A stretch of 64,000 nucleotides of DNA from Ligula intestinalis (lineage: Eukaryota > Platyhelminthes > Cestoda > Diphyllobothriidea > Diphyllobothriidae): contig JAYGXS010000003.1 in NCBI GenBank assembly GCA_036362985.1, forward strand, positions 86,516,474 to 86,580,473, written 5' to 3'. The position numbers were made by a program, and so were the translations under genes. Positions 32,122-42,352 of the stretch are shown here, piece after piece. The first letter of the stretch is position 1; the number at the start of each line of letters is the position of its first letter. Under the pieces are notes generated by a model. That model ran no database searches. It was not told where the DNA came from and saw only the letters and a list, made by a program, of their open reading frames with translations.

Positions 32122-34320
32122 GTCTGCTAAGGAATTTCTGCCCCGCATTCAACGCTTGGTAGTGGAGGCAGACGAGGTGATGGTGTCGCTTGACGACATC
32201 TCCTTGTTTATATCTATTCCACCCAGTCTGGCCATCGACAAGATTGACGGTCTTCTCCAAGAGTAATACAATGAAACCGACCAAAAATGCAAGCAAGCGC
32301 ATTTCATCGAGCTTCTGGGACTGTATCTCAAAACATTCTTCACTGTCAGTGACCAAGTTTTTTAACAAAATGAGGGGACACAAATGGACTCGTCTCTTTC
32401 TGTATTGATTACTGAAGTGGTTTTGAAGATGGTCGAGCGGCTGGTCTTCAGCTCCTCTCACCAGAAGTCGACATCACGTTTGTAATCATCAGAAGGAATA
32501 AAGTGCACGACTTCAGGGCACTGCTGAATTATATCGTTCCTTTAATCCATTTCACTAAAGAAGAAGAGGACAAAAACAAGTTACTCTGTTGGAGGCTGGA
32601 AGACAACCAACAGCATGCGCAACCTCTACTTCAGAAGCAACCACATGTTGGGCAAAATCGCAATTGTGTTAAGACTTCCTTCCATCGCATCTGGACACAC
32701 TGCAGCGACGACAGTGGAAATAAGGAAGTGGTTAAATACTAATAATATGTTTATTATGCCAGTTTACAGGCAATTGTAAAGGGATGGTAATGCACCTCTT
32801 GGGCAACTTACAAAACCTCAAAAACCGGATAAAACCTAAAACAAACTTCCTACGTTGCAGCCAGTGTTGGTTTTGTTTCAGGTTTGTGTTTTATCAATAC
32901 TGGGCAAGATAGGGAGTTTGTTTCGAGTAAAAAAATCTGACTTCAAAGGTATGATACAAATGGAATGTATGTACAGTTGTAAGCTGAGTTGACACATCAG
33001 CAGGAGAAATGTTGCATATCGTTTAGGGACATTAGTTTGAGATGGAGATAGTTGGCACAAGAACACAGTGCTCTCAGTCTTCCTTCAATGTTTGTCGGAA
33101 AAAGTTGCACATTATCGGCTGAAGGGTTAGCGACTACGGGCTGCCGCTTCAGCAGCATTAGCTTCATCATGAAGCCTGGCGGGGTTCAAAGTCCACGAAC
33201 GCCCTCACAGTGAAAGAGAGATTCCACCGAGTCAGCATCTTAAATTCGTGAAAGTTGTCCTGAATGTAGAAAACTAGTTTTAGTTCTCTTAAACATAGGG
33301 CAGCTTCGCTAGGTTTTAATACTTGTGGGCAACTTATTTCAGATTGATATGGCGTTTACTGAAAAAGAATTGCCGGTACTTAGCTGTGCGTGCCATAGGA
33401 AAAAATTTGTTAAGATGACTGGTGCGTCAAGACTGCTCAAGCTGTCTTATTGTACTGAGAGGATTAAAGTTTTGACTATTTAAAAAATTAAACAGTAAAA
33501 ATAGACCCTCCTGTTATCTACAAATCCACAAGGGATCCAGCTTTATAAGTTCGCACCTTTGTTGGTAGGCTAAGTTACGGTGTTCTGTAGTGAAAACCTT
33601 TCAAGTGAAGAAATGCTGCACCGATTCTATTTTCTTCTGTTCAATAGTGCGCAGTAGACTGAATAGGGGCGAGCAGTATTCAAGACTAGATCTCACGTAC
33701 ATATTTTAAAGGCTAGTTCTAACCTCGATAGTCTTAAAATTTCTAAGGATAAAATACTGCCATTCCCTCTTTGAATCCAATGGTTATCGAACTTACTTCA
33801 GATGCAAGGGTCTTAGGACGCTCCACCTTGAGTGGTCAAAAGAAAGAAGCTTCAATTCTTGGCTCACCATCCCATAGATTAAGAAAGTATCCGAGGTGAC
33901 TACAAAAATCTTGAAGCCATTCGGGATCGGTGTGGCTCACAAGCCGTAATCAATCACCAGACACAGATAAGGAGGCCCAAAGACTAGCTACCATCGACAG
34001 AAAACTCAGCCATGGTCTACAGCACACCGTGTCAAGACTGCAATGCAGGGTATATCGGTGAAACGGGCAAACTCCTCGGCAAAACGTTACACGAGCATCA
34101 GCTCGCAATCAACTGCAAGGGTAAGCCGTCTATGTTCTATGAACACGTACAGCAGAGGACCCACAGCTTCATCTTTGACAATGCAAGGGTAAGGGGTCGG
34201 TCCCATGACAAGATGGCTAGACTTCTGCTGGAAGGTTTGCCTTCTAATAACACACTTAACAGAGCCACAGACATTCATCCTGCTAACCAGGCGGTACATA
34301 AGCAGCTCGATTCAGTTTGA
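32122..34320 (+). mobile_element. Penelope-like element 2, interrupted by a LINE
   Basis: The left part (to 32,740) reads DEVMVSLDDISLFISIP, HFIELLGLYLKTFFTV, QMDSSLSVLITE, DITFVIIRRNKVHDF and NRNCVKTSFHRIWTHC, each aligning to Penelope-like element 1. Stops are present and the catalytic box is lost. After the LINE (32,741-33,752) it resumes with LFESNGYRTY, then RRPKD, VYSTPCQDCNAGYIGETGK, HVQQRTHSFIFDN and RLLLEG, a GIY-YIG domain with Cys pair, His pair, YIG box and catalytic Glu kept. The Arg of the RMHQH-type segment is replaced (KTLHEHQ). The copy is dead but its structure is well preserved. Confidence 0.88.
32741..33752 (-). mobile_element. 5'-truncated CR1-type LINE (family D) inserted in Penelope-like element 2
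   Basis: This is homologous to 35,937-36,950 and contains the RT C-terminus on the minus strand. The heptamer AAATACT stands at 32,734-32,740 and again at 33,753-33,759, a target-site duplication. Removing the insert and one heptamer restores an open Penelope frame whose residues align with element 1. The left boundary is the LINE 3' end (AATAATATG on the plus strand). Confidence 0.85.
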
Positions 34321-34785
34321 TTGAAACCAGCAGGACGGCAAAGAAGACACTAGCGTGGAGCGAAACTAGATCGGAGAGGGGTCAGCAAGGGACCAGGTGA
34401 CCAGCGTGGAACGCTACTTCCCCACTTCCACGCATACGAGGTTGATATTAACTCACGCGGGCAGCAACAAGTGGGACGTCCGTCGGTGGACGAGGGATAG
34501 GCCAGTTAGCACATTGACTTGACAACTAGTACGATGGCCGCAAAAGGGACAAAGGTCACATGCACCCCCCAGCGGTCATTTTCACGGACAATCAGCATTG
34601 AACAAGCAGGTCAGAGCTCATGCACCGAGCACGAATAGAATAACAGGCACGCAGCGAGGCTGAAACAGTCCCAGCAAACAGGAACAACCACCACGTTACT
34701 CTGACGATGGTAAAAAACGTCAGTCCCAATATAACTCAGGTCATGTCCTTGAACCTTATTCTTTGTCTTCTTTTGGGGATTATGA
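34299..34785 (-). repeat. Right inverted repeat of Penelope-like element 2
   Basis: Inverted partner of 31,597-32,078. Its inner end overlaps the last codons of the GIY-YIG frame (KQLDSV stop at 34,320). Outer ends align around TCAT[A/C] ... AGAAGAC[A/G]AAGAATAAGG. Confidence 0.82.
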
Positions 34786-34828
34786 AAACCACAAGACAGC
34801 TAGACCTCAAATCTTTGCGCATAAAGTG

Positions 34829-35460
34829 ATAAAGGCAGGGCCTTTGAAAACCCTTTTTATAGATTGATACTCTTATATCATTGATGTGTTTCAAAGCCAT
34901 ATGAACACCATATTAATCGCTGTTTTCCACAAAATGTATGACCAGAAATTAAATCAATATCGGGTCTTCCTTAAATGTGTTAATGCTTTTAGCATGCACA
35001 ACTGAGGAATGAAGTATTTGCAAGTCTTCAATGGCCTTGTAGTGAATAAATTGGCTAGCCTTTCTTCTTTGGCGTGGTTTTTCTTATGTTTGAATGGATA
35101 TCTCGTAGATGTGTCATTTATGCGAATACAAAGGAGTCGTCCATCTGAAGAGCGCAGTCTTCTTTTCCGATGAGATTAAATACCACGATCATATCACCGA
35201 TATATTAGCAATAATAGAGAGAAACAGGATGCAGCTTATGTATGTGACCTTCGTATGGTAGACCTTCTAAGCTGGTTTTGATCGCACTTCGTTGCATTCC
35301 AAAATTAATTGCGCAATCTTTCTTCATCAATGGGCACCACGCTTGGACGCAGTACTCTAAACTCGGCCAAACAAATGTTCTGAATGCTCATCTAAGCAGC
35401 TCTTCATCAAAATGGAGGAATGACCTTCTGATCACTTCTAGAACGCCCATAATCTTTGTT
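34829..35460 (-). mobile_element. CR1-type LINE, family E copy 2
   Basis: It starts with GGCAGGGCCTTTGAAAACCC and matches 1,925-2,345 throughout, including GAATACAAAG.AGTCG.CCA and GAAGAGC.CAGT. Minus-strand translation shows decayed HAKEERLANLF and LKTCKYF in place of the RT C-terminus. Target-site duplication not resolved. Confidence 0.6.
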
Positions 35461-35465
35461 AGAAC

Positions 35466-35622
35466 TGTTGAACTATTCATTTTTCAGTTCGAATAACTGT
35501 TCGAACTAGTTGAACAGCTTCTCGAATAACAGTTTGAATTTTCGGTCTATTCGTTTTTCAGCTCAAATAACTGTTAGGACAGTTGGTCTATTCATTTTGC
35601 AGCTCGAATAACTGTGGTGATT
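35466..35622. repeat. Short imperfect repeat
   Basis: CTATTC[A/G]TTTT[T/G]CAG.TC.AATAACTGT occurs three times, starting at 35,473, 35,547 and 35,588, in varied spacing. The first interval also holds inverted GTTCGAAC/GAATAACAG pieces that could form hairpins. No function is evident. Confidence 0.5.
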
Positions 35623-35799
35623 CAATATTTCTGAATGCTGTGCTGCGTTTCGTCACCTGGATAGACGCACCGCAGGGCAGTAGCTATGCAAAAAGACAGT
35701 CATGTAACTAGGTTATTATTTATGTGGTTCCTTAGAAATAAAAAGTAAGGTTAAAATGCACAAACGGTAAAAAATGCGAGACAGGAATCAAAAGGAGAC

Positions 35800-35936
35800 A
35801 AACCAACAGCATGTGCTGCCTCTACTTCAGAAGCAACCACATTTTGGGCACAAGCGCAATTGTGTTAAGACTTCCTTCCATCGCATCCGGACACACTGCA
35901 GCGACGACAGTGGAAATAAGGAAGCGGCTAAATACT
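35800..35936 (+). mobile_element. Displaced Penelope-like fragment
   Basis: About 137 bp match 32,605-32,740 of Penelope-like element 2 with roughly 10% mismatch and end in the same AAATACT where the family D LINE begins. No Penelope sequence lies to its left or beyond the LINE. Confidence 0.8.
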
Positions 35937-38900
35937 AATAATATGTTTGTTATACCAGTTTACAGGCAATTGTAAAGAGTTGGTAATGCACCTTTTGGGC
36001 GCCTTCCAAAACCTCGAAGACCCGAAAAAAACTAAAACAAACTTCCTACGTTGCAGCCAGTGTTGGTTTTGTTTCAGGTTTGTGTTTTATCAATACTGGG
36101 AGAGATAAGGAGTTTGTTTCAAGTAAAAAAACCTGACTTCAAAGGTATTATACAAATGAAATATATGTACAGTTGTCAGCTGAGTTGACACATTAGCAGG
36201 AGAAATGTTGCATATCGTTTAAGGACATTATTTCGAGACGGAGGAGATTGGCACAAGAACACATTGTTCTCAGTCTTTCTTCAATGTTTGTCGGCAAAAG
36301 TTGCGTGCTACCGGCTAAAGGGTTAGCAGACTACAGGCTGCTGCTTCAGCAGCATAAGCATCAACATGAAGCCTAGCGGGGTTCAATGTCCACGAACGCC
36401 ATCACAGTGAAAGAGAGATTCCACCGAGTCAGCATATTAAATTCGTGAAAATTGTCCTGCATGTCGAAAACTAATTATAGCTCTCTTAAACATAGGGTAG
36501 TTATGCTGGGTTTTAATAATTTTGGGCAGCTTATTCCAGATTGATATGGCGTTTACTGTGAAGAATTGCCGGTACTTAACTGTACGTGCCATAGGAAGAA
36601 ATAAAAATACGTCTCGATGACTGGTGCATCGAGAGTGCTCGAGCTGCCTTATTGTACTGAGTGGATTAAACGTTTGGCCATTCTAAAGTTTAAGCAGTAA
36701 AAATAGACCCTTCTGCAATCGAAGAAGCCACAGGCGATCCAGCTTTATAAGTTCGCACCTTTGTTGGTAGGCTACGTTACGGTGTTCTGTAGTAAAAACT
36801 CTTCTAGTGAAGAAGTGCTGCACCGATTCTATTTTCTTCCGTTCACTAGTGAGCAGAAGACTGAATAGGGGTGAGCAGTATTCAAGACAAGATCTCACGT
36901 ACATATTTTAAAGACAAGTTCTAACCTTGATGGCCTTAAAATTTCTAAGGATAAATCCGGTGGTTCGGCGTGCTTTCGATACTATTAGGGCACAGTGCTC
37001 TGACAAATTGAGACTATTAGAGTAGGATATGCCCAAATCCTTGATAACTCCTGGGACATTTAGTAAGTGGCGGTCAATGCTTAATTCCGGTTGATGATCG
37101 TCGCCAACAACCATAACGGAACATTCATGTTATAAAAAGGGTGAAGCGCCGTGTGCAACAGCACTGGGCGAAGGCCTGACGATCCTTTTTTATCAGCTCC
37201 AGCACGATGTTGCGTTCTGCTGGTTTATATCGATAAGCGACTTTTAAATCATCAGCTTACATGAAGGGTCTACCAAACTGAAAACAATATGGTACGTCGT
37301 TGACAAACAGGAAAAATAGGAGCGGACCCAGTACCCTACCCTGCATAACTCCACTCCTCACGTGCGTGGGGTTGGAGATAACATTAAAAATATTTACTCG
37401 TTTTGTGTGAGCATTCAAATAGGAAGATATGAAGTTCAGAGGCTTGCTACCTATGCCGAAGGAAGCCAGTTTCAGAAGGAGGAGGTTATGATCGAACCGA
37501 TCAAAGGTCTTAGTAAAATCAAAATAGACGTTATAAATAGCAAACCGCTGTCTCTAGATTGCAGCACATAATCAAAGAAAGAGAACTGGCAGGTGTCACA
37601 AGATCGTTTCCCGAGAATACCATGTTGAGCTGTATTGAGCAGGCTGTTCTCTGTCCCGTGAGGCATCATTTTTTTGGATCAAGGTCTGCAAGATCTTCGA
37701 GGCTGCTGGAAGTGTATTTATTGACCTTAAGTTGTCGCATGGCGTCGATCGGCAATGCTTACGAATAGGCTGTATGTGCAATTCCTTCCACAACGAAGGA
37801 AAGGTTCCACTCTCAAGAGCAAGATTGAATACCTGAAAAAGAATAGACAGAAAGATATTATTCGCTTCAGCTTTTAGAAGGCTAACTGGGATGCCATCTG
37901 GTCCTGGACTATAAGATTGACGATAAAGACGAATGGCTACAGTCACGTCCCAGAGGGTAAGACTTATGGTTTCGAGTACGGCACCCGTCCAAGCCCGTAT
38001 AGCTGGTGGTGCAGCGAATGAACTTTCACTAAACGTTTTGGATAAGAACGCATTGAAGCTATCGGTGGTCAACTTAGCGTCAGCTATGGGGTTTCCTAAA
38101 GCATCTTGAAGTATGGGGTGTTGCGTTTTCCTCTGCGCTTTTACTGTACGCGAAAAGAGTTTCGCAACATTAAGGGAAGGGTTTTCAGTGAAGTGAGCCC
38201 CATCGGCTATCTGCTTTTCTTCGGAGAGCTTATTAGCCTGCTAAAAGATCAGTGTGATCAAGGGCAGATCGGAAGTGTCGTTCTGCCGATGCAAACGACG
38301 AGAGAGTTTACGCAGCCTACGACGGAAAGACAGAGGAAGGTACACTTCATCCTTGACATGTATTGCTTTCTTACGGGGGACAAAGTGGAGAATGAGTGGA
38401 TCCAGCACTTTGTACAGTGCATCGGTACAAACATTTACATCCAAACATTGAAAAAATTCAGACCAGCTGAGAGCGTTAAGATATGCCAGTAGGTCCACCG
38501 TGTTTGCTGATCGGGTCATGATAAAAACTATGCTTTTGGGAAAATGTTTCATCCGCCTCCAGTTCTAGTTCAATAACAACTGTAAGGTGGAATGAACTCC
38601 CAAGTGCGTCTAAAGATGACACCGAAAGTGGTTCGCATCCTCTACAAAAAATCAGGTCGAGTATGTTTGCTCCTCTAGTGGGAAAATCGACTACCTGATC
38701 CCATATGCCGATGTCTACTGACTCAAGTCAGTTCTCGAAATTTGAAGGACAAGATGATGGAAACCATTGCACGCCAGGAAGACTTAAATCGCCTGCAATC
38801 AAGCAATACTTAAGATTCAAGTCAGCTGCGGCATGAAATGCCTGCGAGAGACAAAGATCGTAGTCCACTTTGGCCTTAGGTGGACAAAAAACACAGCCAA

Positions 38901-39743
38901 CAAGTAAGGACTATTTGTTTTTACGAACAACTCGTAGCCAGCAGCTCTCCTCCCCCGCCGTGAATTGTGCATAGTCCAACGGGAGAAATGCAAGTGGCTG
39001 CTTAATATAGATGCAGCTTCCTCCACCACGGCCATGGTTTCGACCGTTCCGAACGCATGCATAGCCTAGAACAGAGAGTTCAGAGTCAGCTACACAGGCC
39101 GATGCCCATGTCTCAGTTACCATAACAATGTCTGGGCGGTTGACGAAAACCAGAGTCTGGAGCAGAGGCATTTTATTAATCAGTGATCTGGCATTTAAAA
39201 CGACCAATTTAAGAGGGCATGTCTTAGCATTCGGTGGCGGGACAGCTAGGCCATCACTGTTAGCTGCTTCGCCCAGAGAGATGTCCTTTTGACTTGAAAT
39301 TTTTGTCCCTCTCTTATTTTGAGCTTTGTCCCACCATTGGTTCTCCGTTTCTCAAGCTCTATTATTACCTGTCTCATCTTTCTCCGCTCTTTCAACTCGT
39401 AATCCGGCTGAAAAAAAACTTGCGAATGCAGACTCTGTAAGGATGGTTTGCGCTCGAGCAAGAGTTTTGCCTGTGCTTTAGTTTCTTAAATAACTTTAAG
39501 AGGTCGTGGCCGAGAAATTGATAGTGGAGCTGTTGGAGCCTTTCCTTTTCGAAATGCCTTAAGAATGTGAAAAGACTCGCCTGGTTTTATCATTTTTTTG
39601 GCGTAAACTCGCATTAGACCCAGGTCATGGTCAATTCGTTCTTGTGCAATTGACGACTCTGACTCTGGGGCCCCCTTTACAACTATTTTCTGCTTGCGAC
39701 TCAATGGGGCATATATTGCGAGCTCACGTCTTTCGGCCAAGGG
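35937..39743 (-). mobile_element. CR1-type LINE family D, near full length but dead
   Basis: Minus-strand order: ORF1-like segment with KIVVKGAPESE and RPRPLKVI (39,486-39,740); endonuclease with VVLNARSLINKM, VMVTETWA and GRGGGSCIYIKQ (38,911-39,207); RT with YSPGPDGIPVSLLK and NLRSINTLP (37,596-38,072); a catalytic box reading FM-stop-ADDLKV at about 37,250-37,263; then KDLGISYSNSLNLSEH and VRSCLEYCSPLF (36,683-37,114). Frameshifts separate the parts. Its 3' portion is shared with the truncated copy at 32,741-33,752. The 5' side runs into the repeat at the 39.8-kb gap. Confidence 0.85.
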
Positions 39744-39790
39744 AGCACTTGTATCCGGTACACTCGGTTCTGATGTACTGGTTATTGGTT

Positions 39791-39890
39791 NNNNNNNNNN
39801 NNNNNNNNNNNNNNNNNNNNNNNNNNNNNNNNNNNNNNNNNNNNNNNNNNNNNNNNNNNNNNNNNNNNNNNNNNNNNNNNNNNNNNNNNN
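39791..39890. other. Assembly gap of 100 N with identical edges
   Basis: The 47 bp before the gap (39,744-39,790) and after it (39,891-39,937) are identical. This is best explained by unmerged overlapping contig ends, so the gap may be artificial. Confidence 0.95.
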
Positions 39891-39937
39891 AGCACTTGTA
39901 TCCGGTACACTCGGTTCTGATGTACTGGTTATTGGTT

Positions 39938-40800
39938 ATGCTGAGCGCAAAGCTGTGAACCGTTTGGCCTTCTTAGGCTCATGCCTCTTTTGAGATATGG
40001 TCTTGTTATGGTTGAGAGAATATGGCTCTGCCCCATGTGGCAGTTCAGTTTGTGGTACTCTTTGATTATTAAATGCGTAACAAAGTATATAAACGGCAAA
40101 AAATAATAGGATGTTTTGTCTGGAGCAGTGGACTTGAGTTTTGTTATCGTCCTTCGACGCGTAACACTCCATTCACAACAATTGGTGTAAGGCGTCTCAA
40201 TGGACTCGTCATCTTGCAACGTGATCTCTTCTTGGCGATGGGTTGTGTAAGCGCATGCTCAAAGGTATTGCTGTTCTCCAGGAGTTTCATTTCAACGAGG
40301 AACGCCTCAAATTGCATCATTTTATAATCACTGTGGACGCTTCTGTCATTTCTGCCAATGTCAGTCAGCCCTTTTTGGTTGTGTCTGCTTTTTGCAGATA
40401 TTTTTTATAACGCAGGTTCTAGGCTACACTTCTCGGCAGCTTGCCCCAAGATGCTAGATTGCTGTAACGAGATATGATCGTAACCATTTGATGAGGTACG
40501 CAAATACTTCCTGATTCCAAACATAGCTGTGTCATTATGCAAGTAGTGTCCATAACTGGAAATGGTTGTTCTGTTTAGATAACCGAAAGACCTGGGCCAT
40601 TTTTTCAGCCTTCTAACTTACACATTTCGTTCGCAAATATACCACAACATAGCAAGTCGCGATCTTTCTCCGGCACTCGAACTCGATGGAACATCACTTC
40701 AATATCAGCCACCAGGGCAATTATTTCCTGTCTGAATCTAAAAAGCACTACAATTAGTGAGTTTGTGAATTCAGGTCCAGAGATCAGTTGGTCGTTTAAA
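39938..40800 (-). mobile_element. BEL/Pao LTR retrotransposon relic (RT and integrase pieces)
   Basis: On the minus strand, 40,630-40,797 reads [18 protein letters not shown] then [19 protein letters not shown], the first RT motif block of BEL/Pao elements. Further down, PLRRLTPIVVNGVLRVEGR and, after a frameshift, THLIIKEYHKLNCHMGQSH match the region leading into the integrase HHCC domain. About 400 bp between them stands in for what should be well over 1 kb, so the middle is deleted. No LTRs seen. A CR1 element ends inside its upstream side at 40,800. Confidence 0.78.
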
Positions 40801-42335
40801 TAAATAAATAAATTTTATACATTAGGCCCGAAGGGCCACGTCATTGCAAACTTAGTGCCATGAAAAAATAAATACAAAGTTGATAAATGCTGCTCTCCGT
40901 GAAACAACCACATAGACAGCGGGAGCGTTTAGTAGTGTTGGTAGATTAAATTCATATTCACCAACATATCGTCGTTTTCAAAATAGTAGCCAACGCATGG
41001 TGAACTAAGGAGGACGCAGTGAAAAAAACTCCTACAATTTAAGCTGGGGCAGAGTTCAGCGAACTCCCGCTTGAAAAAACAAAACGCAGGAGAAAAAACT
41101 GCTTCAACAAAATAAAAGGGGTTGGTTGAGAGGATTGATTGAAGTGCAAATGAGACAGGACTGTTGATGAGAACGAATGAGGGTTGGAAACGCTTCTTGT
41201 AATTGAAGAAATCACATAACAGCAGAGGCTGTGGTTCACCATTGTTATACCGTCCGACTGGTTTCATGATCAACTATCAGGAAGGTGAGAGCAGAGGAGG
41301 CCATCGCGGACAACAGGGTTGACAAGTGAGTGAACGGCAGAGGTCACCTGATCATCAACGAAACGCCGGAGATGTGACCTTGTAGACTGCGGAGTTTAGC
41401 GACGAGCTGGCGAAAATAGCGGAACAGCCACGAGCATGACTAAAGACCCTGAAGCCTATCGTCAGGGTTTTCAAACGGAAAATATAATACACGGCAATGA
41501 TGACTGGACAGAGAAGTGGACGAAACAATGTTGCAAATATCACTCATAATAGGAAGAAATAGACATGTATGGAAAAACATTTGATATAAACATGACCATT
41601 TCAGATACCAGGGGGACCCATTTCAAAGTCCAAAAGTTGTGTGGTTGGGAAGGACTTTATATCTTCCGAAGTTAAGTGTTTACGTAATTTGACGTTAAAA
41701 CCTGCTAAGATCGATGACAGCCTAATTTCGAGGGGAATATTATTCCAGAGGAAGGCATATTTGGAGGCAAAGAAGTGAGAATGGTTCGAAGTGGAGCTTA
41801 AGGCTAGCGCAATAATCCTGGAGGAATTACGAGTGGCATAAGGTCTATCTATGGGAATGAGAACGTTGATTCGTGGAAGGTTAGGGGTAGAGTTAATGCA
41901 AAAGAGGAAACAGAGACCTGCTTCGAGTCTTCTGACCCAAAGAAATGTCATGTTCGCTAACTGAAATCTCTCCGTATAAGAAAGAGTGGATCGAGGAAGA
42001 GCGAATATTTTGCGAGTAAATACCCTCTGTACATTTTCAATCTTACTGCGGTCCGAAGCATTCATTAGATCAAAGAGGGGACAGCAGTATTCTAGGATGG
42101 GTAGAACATACATGCGATAAAGTTTTAACTTTATTTCCAGCAGGAAGAAATTGTGTGATATAAAACCACATATCTGTGCAGCCTTAGCAGATATTAGATC
42201 CACATGAGGCGACAATGCTAGTTCATTTGTGTAGCTTAGACCTAAGTCTTTTATAGTGGGTCGTTCTAAAAGTGGAGTATTTTGAAAGACTAGGGGACGA
42301 GGAAGCTTGGCAGGACCAAAACACATGAAAGAATA
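40797..42335 (-). mobile_element. CR1-type LINE, family A copy 1 (5'-truncated)
   Basis: The 3' end is an AAATAAATAAATAAA tail followed on the plus strand by GGCCCGAAGGGCC, a hairpin. A long 3' UTR leads to a 241-codon open frame (41,601-42,326) coding the RT C-terminus: KDLGLSYTNELALSPHV, YVLPILEYCCPLF, RVFTRKIFALP, FLWNNIPLEIRLS, ending GPPGI. The frame is uninterrupted, suggesting a younger copy. It begins within MCFGPAKLP, so RT catalytic motifs are missing. It was inserted into the BEL/Pao relic. Confidence 0.88.
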
Positions 42336-42352
42336 ACCGTAACAATAAATTT

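Noticed and set aside
39744..39937. The 47-bp direct repeat as a pair of short LTRs
   Set aside because: Exact identity at the very edges of a 100-N gap is better explained by overlapping contig ends.
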